A stretch of 64,000 bases of DNA, from contig NZ_LZRU01000017.1 of NCBI RefSeq assembly GCF_002159085.1, forward strand, positions 1 through 64,000, read 5' to 3'. Below the pieces are notes generated by a model. The model did no database searches. It saw nothing but the letters and a program-made list of their open reading frames with translations, and was not told the origin of the DNA. Positions 36,862 through 44,480 of this stretch are shown here, in pieces. The translations under genes and the position numbers were made by a program. This DNA comes from Thermobacillus sp. ZCTH02-B1 (GTDB lineage: Bacteria; Bacillota; Bacilli; Paenibacillales; Paenibacillaceae). How positions within the stretch are numbered: position 1 is the first letter of the stretch; each line of letters opens with the position of its first letter.

Positions 36862-38727
36862 TTACAGTACACGAACATCCGTTAGCGGTGAAAGCATCTT
36901 GAACAATTCTTCCACATTGATGCGTAAGGAATCGTCCCTGAACGAACTGTCCCGGAACACCACCCGCAACGGCTGCGACTTCGCTATCTCGCGAATCACG
37001 GATTCCGGTACGTCATCATCGAAGCAAGCGATCAGCGAATTTTCATCGACATAATGGACTGTCCTGCCTTCGATTTGTCGTGTCTCCATGGGCAAGGAAA
37101 GCTCCAGTCCCAGTTCCAGCATAACCTGAATGAGCAGATCTTCGCTTGTGCGATCTTCCTTAATGTTGCTAACAAGATTGCCGATTTCCATTTGGTTGAG
37201 CTTGTCCGGCTTATAATAAACATCCTTCATATTCGAGGAATCGAGCCGGAACACTCGGAAACCGTAGTCGATGTCGGCACCGGTTTCTTCCCTGATTTTC
37301 CTGGCTGCTCGGCGAATTCGCTCTTTGCCAATGTCGCAGATGGTTTTGAAACCTGCTCTATACGCATCTGAATGTTCCTCCACTTCTTCCGGAAGCTGAA
37401 CGAGGATGTATTGCCTTCGCTCTCCGTCTTCTGCGTTCAGTTGCATGACTGCATCCGCTACAGAAGCCGACCCCGAGAAGAAGTCAAGCACGATGTCCCC
37501 CGACCTTAAGTTCGCGATACGAATAATCTGCTTTAGCAGCCGCGTTGGCTTCGGACCGTCGAAATACGCATCTCCGTCGAACAGCTTCTTCAGTTCCTGA
37601 CGCCCCTCCTGATTATGCCCGACTTCGTTGTACAGCCAGACTGTGAGCGGCACCATGCCTTCTTGCACTTCGCTCAGGAACCGCTTGAGTCGCGGCATAT
37701 TATCTCCCGTCTCCCCGAACCAGACCCGGTTGTCGTCGATCAGTTTCTGCATGTTCTCGCGGGACGTAAACCAACATCTCCCCTTAGTTGGGTAGATCAC
37801 CTTGCCGCTCGGGGATGTGATCGGATAATAGTAGTCCTCCGTGAACGTCTTGACTGTCAGGTTGTCAGACATCCACGGACCGCGCGGATCGTTGTCTGGA
37901 TTTTTGTATCGGTTGATGGATTCTTTGGTCCGCGGCAACTTCCTGATGTTGAACCGATCAATATCGCGGGCGTATACCAAGATGTAATCGTGATTAGTTG
38001 AGAAAAATTTAGAGTCGTTTTTGGGCGAGAATGCGCGCTGCCAGACGATCGTCGCCACGTGGTTCCCCGGCCCGAAGATTTCGTCGCACAGCTTACGCAT
38101 GTTGTGCACTTCGTGATCGTCGATGCTGATGAAAATGGCTCCGTCCTGCGCAAGAAGATTTCGGGCCACCTTTAGCCTCGGATACATCATGGTGATCCAA
38201 TCGCTGTGATATCGGCCCCAGGTCACCGGATTCGGCACGAGGCGGTTACCTTCGGCGTCCTTCTGCCCTGACGCTTCTAGATATTCCTGCACGGAATCCC
38301 GAAAATCGTCCCGGTAAATGAAGTCGTTCCCGGTGTTGTACGGCGGATCGATGTAGATCAGCTTGATCTTATTCAGATACGATTCCTGCAGCAGCTTCAG
38401 CACTTCCAGGTTGTCGCCTTCGATGTAGAGGTTCCGCGTATTTTCCCAGTCCACACTTTCATCCCGGACGGGACGCAGCGTCTTATCCGTAGGCGTGTTA
38501 GCGATAAGGATAGCCCGTTTTTTTCCCGGCCATGTCAACTGATACCGCTCCTTGTCGCTTTCCACAAGAATCTCGGACAGTTCCTGCCGCAGTAGCTCGA
38601 AATCGATGGCCCGCCGGACGTTTCCCGCCTCGTCGCAGGTCTCGACGATCACGTTTGGTAACCATTCGGCGATCCGATCGATGTTGAATTGGGTCAGATT
38701 CGGCGACTTCATCGTTAGCTTCCGCAT
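36862..38727 (-). CDS. Type III DNA methyltransferase Mod subunit, copy 1 (Res-proximal)
   Basis: A 621-residue N6-adenine methyltransferase of the beta class. Motif IV DPPYNTG (127-133) precedes motif I LDFFSGSA (413-420), the order expected for type III Mod. The N-terminal ~150 and C-terminal ~210 residues are about 80% identical by eye to the second Mod gene at 38803-40719. The middle (about 215-400), which holds target recognition, is quite different. It methylates and gives specificity to Res. The start is shared with the paralogue's opening MRKLTMKSP. It lies 75 bp after the other Mod. Confidence 0.94.
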   Translation of the reverse strand: MRKLTMKSPNLTQFNIDRIAEWLPNVIVETCDEAGNVRRAIDFELLRQELSEILVESDKERYQLTWPGKKRAILIANTPTDKTLRPVRDESVDWENTRNLYIEGDNLEVLKLLQESYLNKIKLIYIDPPYNTGNDFIYRDDFRDSVQEYLEASGQKDAEGNRLVPNPVTWGRYHSDWITMMYPRLKVARNLLAQDGAIFISIDDHEVHNMRKLCDEIFGPGNHVATIVWQRAFSPKNDSKFFSTNHDYILVYARDIDRFNIRKLPRTKESINRYKNPDNDPRGPWMSDNLTVKTFTEDYYYPITSPSGKVIYPTKGRCWFTSRENMQKLIDDNRVWFGETGDNMPRLKRFLSEVQEGMVPLTVWLYNEVGHNQEGRQELKKLFDGDAYFDGPKPTRLLKQIIRIANLRSGDIVLDFFSGSASVADAVMQLNAEDGERRQYILVQLPEEVEEHSDAYRAGFKTICDIGKERIRRAARKIREETGADIDYGFRVFRLDSSNMKDVYYKPDKLNQMEIGNLVSNIKEDRTSEDLLIQVMLELGLELSLPMETRQIEGRTVHYVDENSLIACFDDDVPESVIREIAKSQPLRVVFRDSSFRDDSLRINVEELFKMLSPLTDVRVL

Positions 38728-38802
38728 CGGGCTACCCCCTGTCGAAATTCGTGTGGCGGTTCGCTCCCCACTTTCTGCGTAGCAGTATGAAGTTTTCGCA
38801 TT

Positions 38803-40719
38803 TCACAGCACGCGGATGTCTGTCCCCGGCGACAGTATCCGGAACAGCTCTTCCACGTTGATGCGCGCGGCGTCGTCCGCGAACGAGCCGTCGCGGAAAA
38901 CAACCCGCAACGGCCGTTCCTGCGCGATCTTGCGAATCACGGATTCCGGCACGTTGTCCTCGAAGCAGGCCATGAGCGAATTGCCGGCGACGTAATGGAC
39001 CGTCTTCCCGTCAATCCGTCGCGACTCCATGGGCAGGGACAAATCCAGTCCGAGCTCGAGCATGACTTGGATGAGCAGATCCTCTCCCGTGCGGTCTTCC
39101 TTAATGTTGGAGACAAAGCCGGAAAGTTCCGTCTGGACGAACTCACCTGGTGTGTAATACACGTCTTTTATATTGGAGGAGTCGAGCCGGAACACCCGGA
39201 AGCCGCCATCGATGCCAGCGCCGGTCTCCTCCCGGATCTTCCGGGCTGCGCGGCGAATCCGCTCCTTGCCGATCTCGGCGATCGTCCGGAACCCCGCCCG
39301 GTAAGCGTCCGAATCCTCTCTGGTCGGCTCCGGCAGCTGCACCAGGATGTAGCGTCGCCGATGACCGTCCTCCGCGTTCAGCTCCATGACTGCCTGCGCC
39401 GTCGTGGCCGAGCCGGAGAAGAAGTCGAGCACAATGTCGTCGTCCTTCGTGACGGTGCGGAGCAGCGTCTTGATCAGCTCCACGGATTTCGGCGCCTGAA
39501 ACAGCTTCGCCTTCGTGCCAAACAGGGACGAAAACGCGGCCTGTCCCTTCTCCGTGTAGAATCTTCTGTCATCGAAGATCGTCTTCAGCATCTTCACGGC
39601 GCCCTCGGCGTAACTCTTGCGGTAAATTTTCCAACTGCCGTTCGCGGAGCGCTTCGCTGTCAACAGATGCAGTTCCCGCCGCGCCTTATTCCGGTCCCAC
39701 GTCCAGCAGCCCTCGAACCCGTCGTCCCAAATCGGTTCCACCTTCACGCGTCCTTCCCCGGGCTCGAGCGACACGTCGGCCGTCTCCGGATCTACATAGA
39801 AAGGATAAAACAGGTTCTTCCGGTTGTGCCGTCCGAATTCCCGATGTGTGTTCCGGAGCTCGAGCAGCCGATATCTTCCGTGCTCGTCGATTTCGGGATA
39901 CTCCGCCTCGATCTGCTCCTCGTCCTTGCTGACCGAGAAGTACCCCTTGGGCAGCTCCGACTTCGAATAGACCAATATGTACTCGTGGTTGGTCGCAAAG
40001 TACTTGTCTTGCGACCTTCCCTTCGGATTGCATAGCAGCGTGATCTGCGCAACAAAATTGCCGGAAAAAATCTCGTTACAGATCATGCGCAGATGCTCGA
40101 GTTCGTGGTCGTCAATGCTGATGAAGATGACGCCGTCATCGCGCAGCAGGTTCCGCGCTATCTTAAGGCGGGAATACATCATCGTCAGCCAGTCGCTGTG
40201 GAACCTGCCGTTGGACTCGGTGTTCAGGAAGAGTCGGTTCCCTTCCACGTCGAGCTGGTCGGAGGATTCTAAGTACTCCCGCTTAGACATCCGAAAATCG
40301 TCCCTGTAGATGAAGTCCTTGCCCGTATTGTACGGCGGATCGATATAGATACACTTCACTTTGTTCAGGTACGACTCCTGAAGCAGCTTTAGCACGTCGA
40401 GATTGTCGCCCTCAATGTACAGATGCCGCGTGTTCTCCCAGTCCGCACTTTCTTCCCGGACAGGCCGCAACGTCTTGTCGGTAGGCGCATTCGCGAGCAG
40501 GATGGCCCGCTTCTTCCCCGGCCAGGTTAGTTGGAACCGCTCCCCATCACCCTCGACCAGATCGCCGGACAATTCCTGCCGAAGCAGCTCGAAATCAATA
40601 GCGCGCTTCAGGTTCCCGTCCGCGTCCCGCGTCTCCGTGATTACGTGCGGGAACCATTCCGCGATTCGGTCGATGTTGGACTGCGTTAGATCCGGGGACT
40701 TCATCGTCAATTTTCGCAT
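38803..40719 (-). CDS. Type III DNA methyltransferase Mod subunit, copy 2 (promoter-proximal)
   Basis: A 638-residue paralogue of the preceding entry, with the same motif IV DPPYNTG (127-133) and motif I LDFFSGSA but a different central recognition region (for example the KGRSQDKYFATNHEYIL to WDDGFEGCWTWDRNKARREL stretch). The start at 40719 has GGGAGGA 7 nt upstream and begins MRKLTMKSP like copy 1; an in-frame extension to 40821 is rejected. First gene of the operon Mod2-Mod1-Res. Both copies look intact, so the locus may methylate two different sequences. Confidence 0.94.
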   Translation of the reverse strand: MRKLTMKSPDLTQSNIDRIAEWFPHVITETRDADGNLKRAIDFELLRQELSGDLVEGDGERFQLTWPGKKRAILLANAPTDKTLRPVREESADWENTRHLYIEGDNLDVLKLLQESYLNKVKCIYIDPPYNTGKDFIYRDDFRMSKREYLESSDQLDVEGNRLFLNTESNGRFHSDWLTMMYSRLKIARNLLRDDGVIFISIDDHELEHLRMICNEIFSGNFVAQITLLCNPKGRSQDKYFATNHEYILVYSKSELPKGYFSVSKDEEQIEAEYPEIDEHGRYRLLELRNTHREFGRHNRKNLFYPFYVDPETADVSLEPGEGRVKVEPIWDDGFEGCWTWDRNKARRELHLLTAKRSANGSWKIYRKSYAEGAVKMLKTIFDDRRFYTEKGQAAFSSLFGTKAKLFQAPKSVELIKTLLRTVTKDDDIVLDFFSGSATTAQAVMELNAEDGHRRRYILVQLPEPTREDSDAYRAGFRTIAEIGKERIRRAARKIREETGAGIDGGFRVFRLDSSNIKDVYYTPGEFVQTELSGFVSNIKEDRTGEDLLIQVMLELGLDLSLPMESRRIDGKTVHYVAGNSLMACFEDNVPESVIRKIAQERPLRVVFRDGSFADDAARINVEELFRILSPGTDIRVL

Positions 40720-40973
40720 CGGTTTCCTCCCGTTTATCGCGTTCTGTTTTATCCATTGAGATTTTATCCATTCTGACAAAGAAAGCGGGAGAGGCGGAAC
40801 GAGCCTCCGCCCCTGCCGCACGACTGGCTTTTTATGTGTCGGTCAGAACAGCGCCATCCTTATGCATTTCGATATCGTTCGTGAAAATCCTTGCTTCGGT
40901 TGAACCGGCGGACGGCCGATTCGATTTGGATCACTTCAAGGTCATGCCGGGAAAGACTTCATACTCGTCCAAC

Positions 40974-41000
40974 AAAAAACCCCCGCCTTCCCGGCGGGGG
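40974..41000 (-). terminator. Terminator of the serine hydrolase gene
   Basis: CCCCCGCC (40980-40987) pairs with GGCGGGGG (40993-41000) with a 5-nt loop, followed on the minus strand by TTTTTT. It is 24 bp past the stop. Confidence 0.95.
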
Positions 41001-41024
41001 CATCCCGTATACCGCATCCGATCT

Positions 41025-42482
41025 TCACCGGCTCTCCGCATAGAGTTCCGGCAGCAGCCAGGCGTCGGACAAACCGGGCGTCATCCAAACGTTCCGCACC
41101 GCGGTCACCCTGAGCCGGTTGTCCACGAAATGGCAAGTCAGCCGGTCATGGAAGGGCTGGTCGAGGTAGCGGAGATCGAGCTCGTAGACATTGCGCCGGA
41201 TCCAGCGTCCGCAGGCCGCAACCGGCAGCGACATGCCGGCGATGTGCAGCTCTCCCGCCCGCCATTCCCCGTGCCCGATCATGAGCCGCTGCGTGCCGGC
41301 GGCGAACCCGAGCTCCAGTTCGGCGCCGCCGTCGGCGAACCGGATTCCGAGCGTCCGGATGCCCGCCGGATTGTCCGCGGCCTGCCACGTCCTGCCCGAC
41401 CAACGGGACGCGTCGCCCGTCTTCGCCGATACGGCGGCCGGATACGAGAGCGTTTGCAACCGATCGGCCAATGCCCGGCGCGCCGCGGCATCCGGACGCC
41501 CGACCGGCGCATCTTCCATGCCCGGCAGCAATTCTTCCCACACCGCGTTCAGCATGTCCTGCATCTCCATCGCGCCCGCGGTCATCGCGACGACCGCCCG
41601 CTTGTGCGGCATGACGACGCAGAACTGGCCGAAGGCGCCGTCGCCCCGGTAGGCCCCGTGCCGGCACCGCCAGAACTGGAAGCCGTACCCCTGCGCCCAG
41701 TCGCTGGACGGATCGTCGCCGTTGTCGGCCTGCTTCGACGTCGCCATGCGCACCCACTCCGCGGACAGGATGCGCCGGCCTTCCCAGACGCCCTCCTGCA
41801 GATACAGCTGCCCGAACTTCGCGATGTCCTCCACCTTCATGTACATCCCGTAGCCGCCCGCGTGAATGCCCCGGGGGCAGGTCACCGTCTTCACCCCGGC
41901 CATGCCCAACGGTTCGAACAGCCTCGGCCTCAGCCAGTCGAGCAGCTGTTCGCCGGTCGCCCTGTGCAGAATGGCCGACAGCATGTACGACGCCCCGGTA
42001 TTGTAGAGGAAATGCGTCCCCGGCGGCCGCTCGATCGGCGTCTCGAGGAACGCCTTCACCCAGTTGCCGTCCCGGCGCGCGTGCATGATCGGAATCGTGT
42101 CGACGGTGTGGCCGGTCGTCATCGACAGCAGGTGCCGGATTTTCAGTTCCCCCATGTTCGCTTCGATCGCCGGCGTCACCTCCTCCGGAAAGAAGGAGAT
42201 GACCGGATCATCGAGCGTAAGCCGGCCCTCCTCCGCCGCCAGCCCGATGGCCGTGGAAGTGAAGCTCTTGCTCAGCGAATTGAGCACATGGGGAACGTCC
42301 GTCCGGTAGGGCGCCCAGGCGCCCTCCGCCACGACATGCCCGTTCCGCACGATCATGAGGCCGTGCAATTCCAGATCGTCCGCCTCGATCCGCCGCAGAA
42401 ACCCGAGGATCGCCTCCGACCGGATTCCCTGCGATTCCGGATCGCTCCCCGGCAATCCGCCGCCGGCCCGAGCCTGTAGCAT
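41025..42482 (-). CDS. Beta-lactamase-related serine hydrolase
   Basis: A 485-residue protein of the class C beta-lactamase/penicillin-binding fold. The nucleophile motif is LNSLSKSFTS (S-x-x-K), followed by TGHTVDTIP and the tyrosine region HFLYNTGASYMLS. GYGMYMKVEDIAKFGQLYL and AQGYGFQFWRC are common in the esterase-like members. The last ~120 residues form an extra beta-rich domain. No signal peptide is seen, so it probably acts in the cytosol as an esterase or peptidase and not as an antibiotic-resistance enzyme. AAAGGCGGG lies before the ATG. Monocistronic. Confidence 0.87.
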   Translation of the reverse strand: MLQARAGGGLPGSDPESQGIRSEAILGFLRRIEADDLELHGLMIVRNGHVVAEGAWAPYRTDVPHVLNSLSKSFTSTAIGLAAEEGRLTLDDPVISFFPEEVTPAIEANMGELKIRHLLSMTTGHTVDTIPIMHARRDGNWVKAFLETPIERPPGTHFLYNTGASYMLSAILHRATGEQLLDWLRPRLFEPLGMAGVKTVTCPRGIHAGGYGMYMKVEDIAKFGQLYLQEGVWEGRRILSAEWVRMATSKQADNGDDPSSDWAQGYGFQFWRCRHGAYRGDGAFGQFCVVMPHKRAVVAMTAGAMEMQDMLNAVWEELLPGMEDAPVGRPDAAARRALADRLQTLSYPAAVSAKTGDASRWSGRTWQAADNPAGIRTLGIRFADGGAELELGFAAGTQRLMIGHGEWRAGELHIAGMSLPVAACGRWIRRNVYELDLRYLDQPFHDRLTCHFVDNRLRVTAVRNVWMTPGLSDAWLLPELYAESR

Positions 42483-42550
42483 GCAAACATCCCGCCTTTC
42501 CCGCTGGCATCACACCCCATTCAGTTCGGCAGGAAACGGCCGCATTCCTT

Positions 42551-42589
42551 CTTCGGCCCGTCCGCATGATCGGGTGGACGGGGCCGAAG
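42551..42589. repeat. Hairpin downstream of glpD
   Basis: CTTCGGCCCGTCC (42551-42563) pairs with GGACGGGGCCGAAG (42576-42589) with one bulged base. It sits just past the glpD stop, where a terminator is expected, but no T-run follows on the minus strand. Confidence 0.5.
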
Positions 42590-42612
42590 AAATCCGATTC
42601 CCGACGGCATGC

Positions 42613-44277
42613 TTACGGCTGCACCGCCTCCGCGAGCAGCCGCTCCAGCTCCCGGTCGCACGCCTCGCGCCGTTCGGCGCTCCAACCGAGCAGCTCGGCC
42701 ATCGCGGCCGACACCGCGTCCTTCCATCGCAGCACGCCCGGACGGTCGAAGTACAGCCGGCCCGTCCGGCGGATCCAGAAGTCCGCCGTGGTCGCGGCCA
42801 TCTCGGCTTCGACGGCGTACCGGATCTCCGCCGCGAGGGCGAGCGGCAGCCCGTGCCGTGCCGCGAAATCGCGCGATTCACCCGCCAGCTCGTACAGCCG
42901 GGGCGCGTTCGAGCCGTAGCGGCGCGCGATCCGCTCCGCCTCGTCCGCCGGAAGCCCGGCGGCGATGCCGGCTTCGGTCTGCCGGCGGACATGCGCCTCG
43001 AATCCGGCGCTTCCCCCGACGTCGCCGCCCGAGATCGGAAGTGTCCGCGTGCGGCTCGCCGGCAGCGCGGACAACCCTTCCGCCTCGCGCTTCCGGGAGA
43101 CGAGGTCCACGATCCGCTCGGCCATTTTCCGGTAGCCGGTCAGCTTGCCGCCCGCGATCGAGATGAGGCCGGACGGCGACACGAAGATTTCGTCCTTGCG
43201 CGAAATCTCCGACGGGCTTTTCCCCTCCTGCCGGATGAGCGGCCGGAGGCCCGCCCAGCTCGATTCCACATCCTCCGGTTTCAGATTCAGCGACGGGAAC
43301 ATGTGGTTGGCGGCGTCGAGCAGATAGCGGAGATCCTCCGCCTCCATGCGCGGATGCGCCGGATCGCCGGCGTAGTCCGTGTCCGTCGTGCCGACGTACG
43401 TCTTGCCGTCGCGCGGAATCGCGAACACCATCCGCCCGTCCGGCGTGTCGAAATAGACGGCCTGTCGCAGCGGGAACCGCGCCCCGTCGAACACGAGATG
43501 GACGCCCTTCGTGAGCCGCAGCGTCTTGCCACGCTTCGAGCGGTCCAACTCGCGGATGCCGTCCACCCACGGCCCGGTCGCGTTCACGATATGGCGCGCA
43601 CGCAGTTCATACGTTTCGCCGCCGATCCGGTCCAGCACGACCGCCCCCGCGATCCGACCGCCGTCATACAGAAGCTCCGTGACCTCGGCGTAATGGACGG
43701 CCGAAGCGCCGAGTTCGACCGCCCGCTTCAGCACCTCCAGCGTCAGCCGCGCGTCGTCCGTCCGGTATTCGACATAGTAACCGCCGCCCTTCAGTCCCTC
43801 GCGGCGCAGCAGCGGCTCGCGCTCCAGCGTCTCCTTCGGGCTCAGCATCACATGCCACTCGTCCCGCTTGACACGCGCCAGCCAATCGTAGAGCGTGAGC
43901 CCCACCCTCGTGGTGAACGGACCGAGCTGTCCGCCCTGGTAGAACGGCAGCAGCATCCACTCCGGCATCGTCACGTGCGGCCCGTTCTCGTAGACGACCG
44001 CCCGTTCCCGCCCGGTCTCGGCCACCACCTGGAATTCCAGCTGCTTCAGGTACCGCAGCCCGCCGTGGATCAGCTTCGTCGAACGGCTCGACGTGCCGGC
44101 CGCGAAATCCTGCATCTCCACGAGCGCCGTGCGCAAGCCCCGGCTGACCGCGTCGAGGGCGATGCCCGCGCCGGTGATGCCGCCGCCGATGACCAGAAGA
44201 TCCACCGTCTCATCGGCAAGCGACCGCAGGATCCACTCCCGGTCCGGAGCCGACCAGACGAAACGCTTCGCATGCAT
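42613..44277 (-). CDS. glpD: Aerobic glycerol-3-phosphate dehydrogenase
   Basis: A 554-residue FAD enzyme that oxidises glycerol-3-phosphate to dihydroxyacetone phosphate at the membrane and feeds electrons to quinones. The FAD motif is LLVIGGGITGAGIALDAVSRGL near the N-terminus. STKLIHGGLRYLKQLEF, IVNATGPWVDGI, GTTDTDYAGDP and LISIAGGKLTGYRKMAE are GlpD signatures. The length matches B. subtilis GlpD (555). The start at 44277 has GGAGG 11 nt upstream; a long open frame further up is rejected because the leader terminator lies in it. No glpF or glpK is seen nearby. Likely controlled by GlpP encoded at 58329. Confidence 0.95.
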   Translation of the reverse strand: MHAKRFVWSAPDREWILRSLADETVDLLVIGGGITGAGIALDAVSRGLRTALVEMQDFAAGTSSRSTKLIHGGLRYLKQLEFQVVAETGRERAVVYENGPHVTMPEWMLLPFYQGGQLGPFTTRVGLTLYDWLARVKRDEWHVMLSPKETLEREPLLRREGLKGGGYYVEYRTDDARLTLEVLKRAVELGASAVHYAEVTELLYDGGRIAGAVVLDRIGGETYELRARHIVNATGPWVDGIRELDRSKRGKTLRLTKGVHLVFDGARFPLRQAVYFDTPDGRMVFAIPRDGKTYVGTTDTDYAGDPAHPRMEAEDLRYLLDAANHMFPSLNLKPEDVESSWAGLRPLIRQEGKSPSEISRKDEIFVSPSGLISIAGGKLTGYRKMAERIVDLVSRKREAEGLSALPASRTRTLPISGGDVGGSAGFEAHVRRQTEAGIAAGLPADEAERIARRYGSNAPRLYELAGESRDFAARHGLPLALAAEIRYAVEAEMAATTADFWIRRTGRLYFDRPGVLRWKDAVSAAMAELLGWSAERREACDRELERLLAEAVQP

Positions 44278-44305
44278 GGTGATCACATCCTCCCCTCCCG
44301 GCCGG

Positions 44306-44376
44306 AAAAAAACAAAACCGCGCCCGACCCCCGCCGTCCGCTGCTGCGAAAACGACGGAAGTCCAACACGCGGTTT
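44306..44376 (-). terminator. Leader terminator of glpD, probable GlpP antitermination site
   Basis: In the glpD 5' leader AAACCGCG (44315-44322) and CGCGGTTT (44369-44376) form the base of a long hairpin followed on the minus strand by TTTTGTTTTTTT. This is an intrinsic terminator upstream of the coding region. In B. subtilis the glpD leader terminator is overcome by GlpP with glycerol-3-phosphate, and a GlpP gene is present in this window. The link is inferred. Confidence 0.72.
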
Positions 44377-44418
44377 CTCCTGCTCTCCAACCGGTATCAA
44401 CTTGTCTGTCTTCATCCC

Positions 44419-44424
44419 ATTATA
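44419..44424 (-). promoter_or_regulatory. -10 element of glpD
   Basis: On the minus strand a perfect TATAAT lies 43 bp upstream of the leader hairpin. No good -35 exists at 17 bp (TGTCCT at 44442-44447). The leader transcript would be about 135 nt. Confidence 0.5.
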
Positions 44425-44480
44425 CGCGAATCCGTCGAAAAAGGACAGTCCGATGCCGACCGGCCGTTCCCGGAACGCGG

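Noticed and set aside
40793..40811. Short inverted repeat GGCGGA/TCCGCC upstream of the Mod genes
   Set aside because: Only 6 bp with a 7-nt loop and no T-run in either direction; expected by chance in GC-rich DNA.
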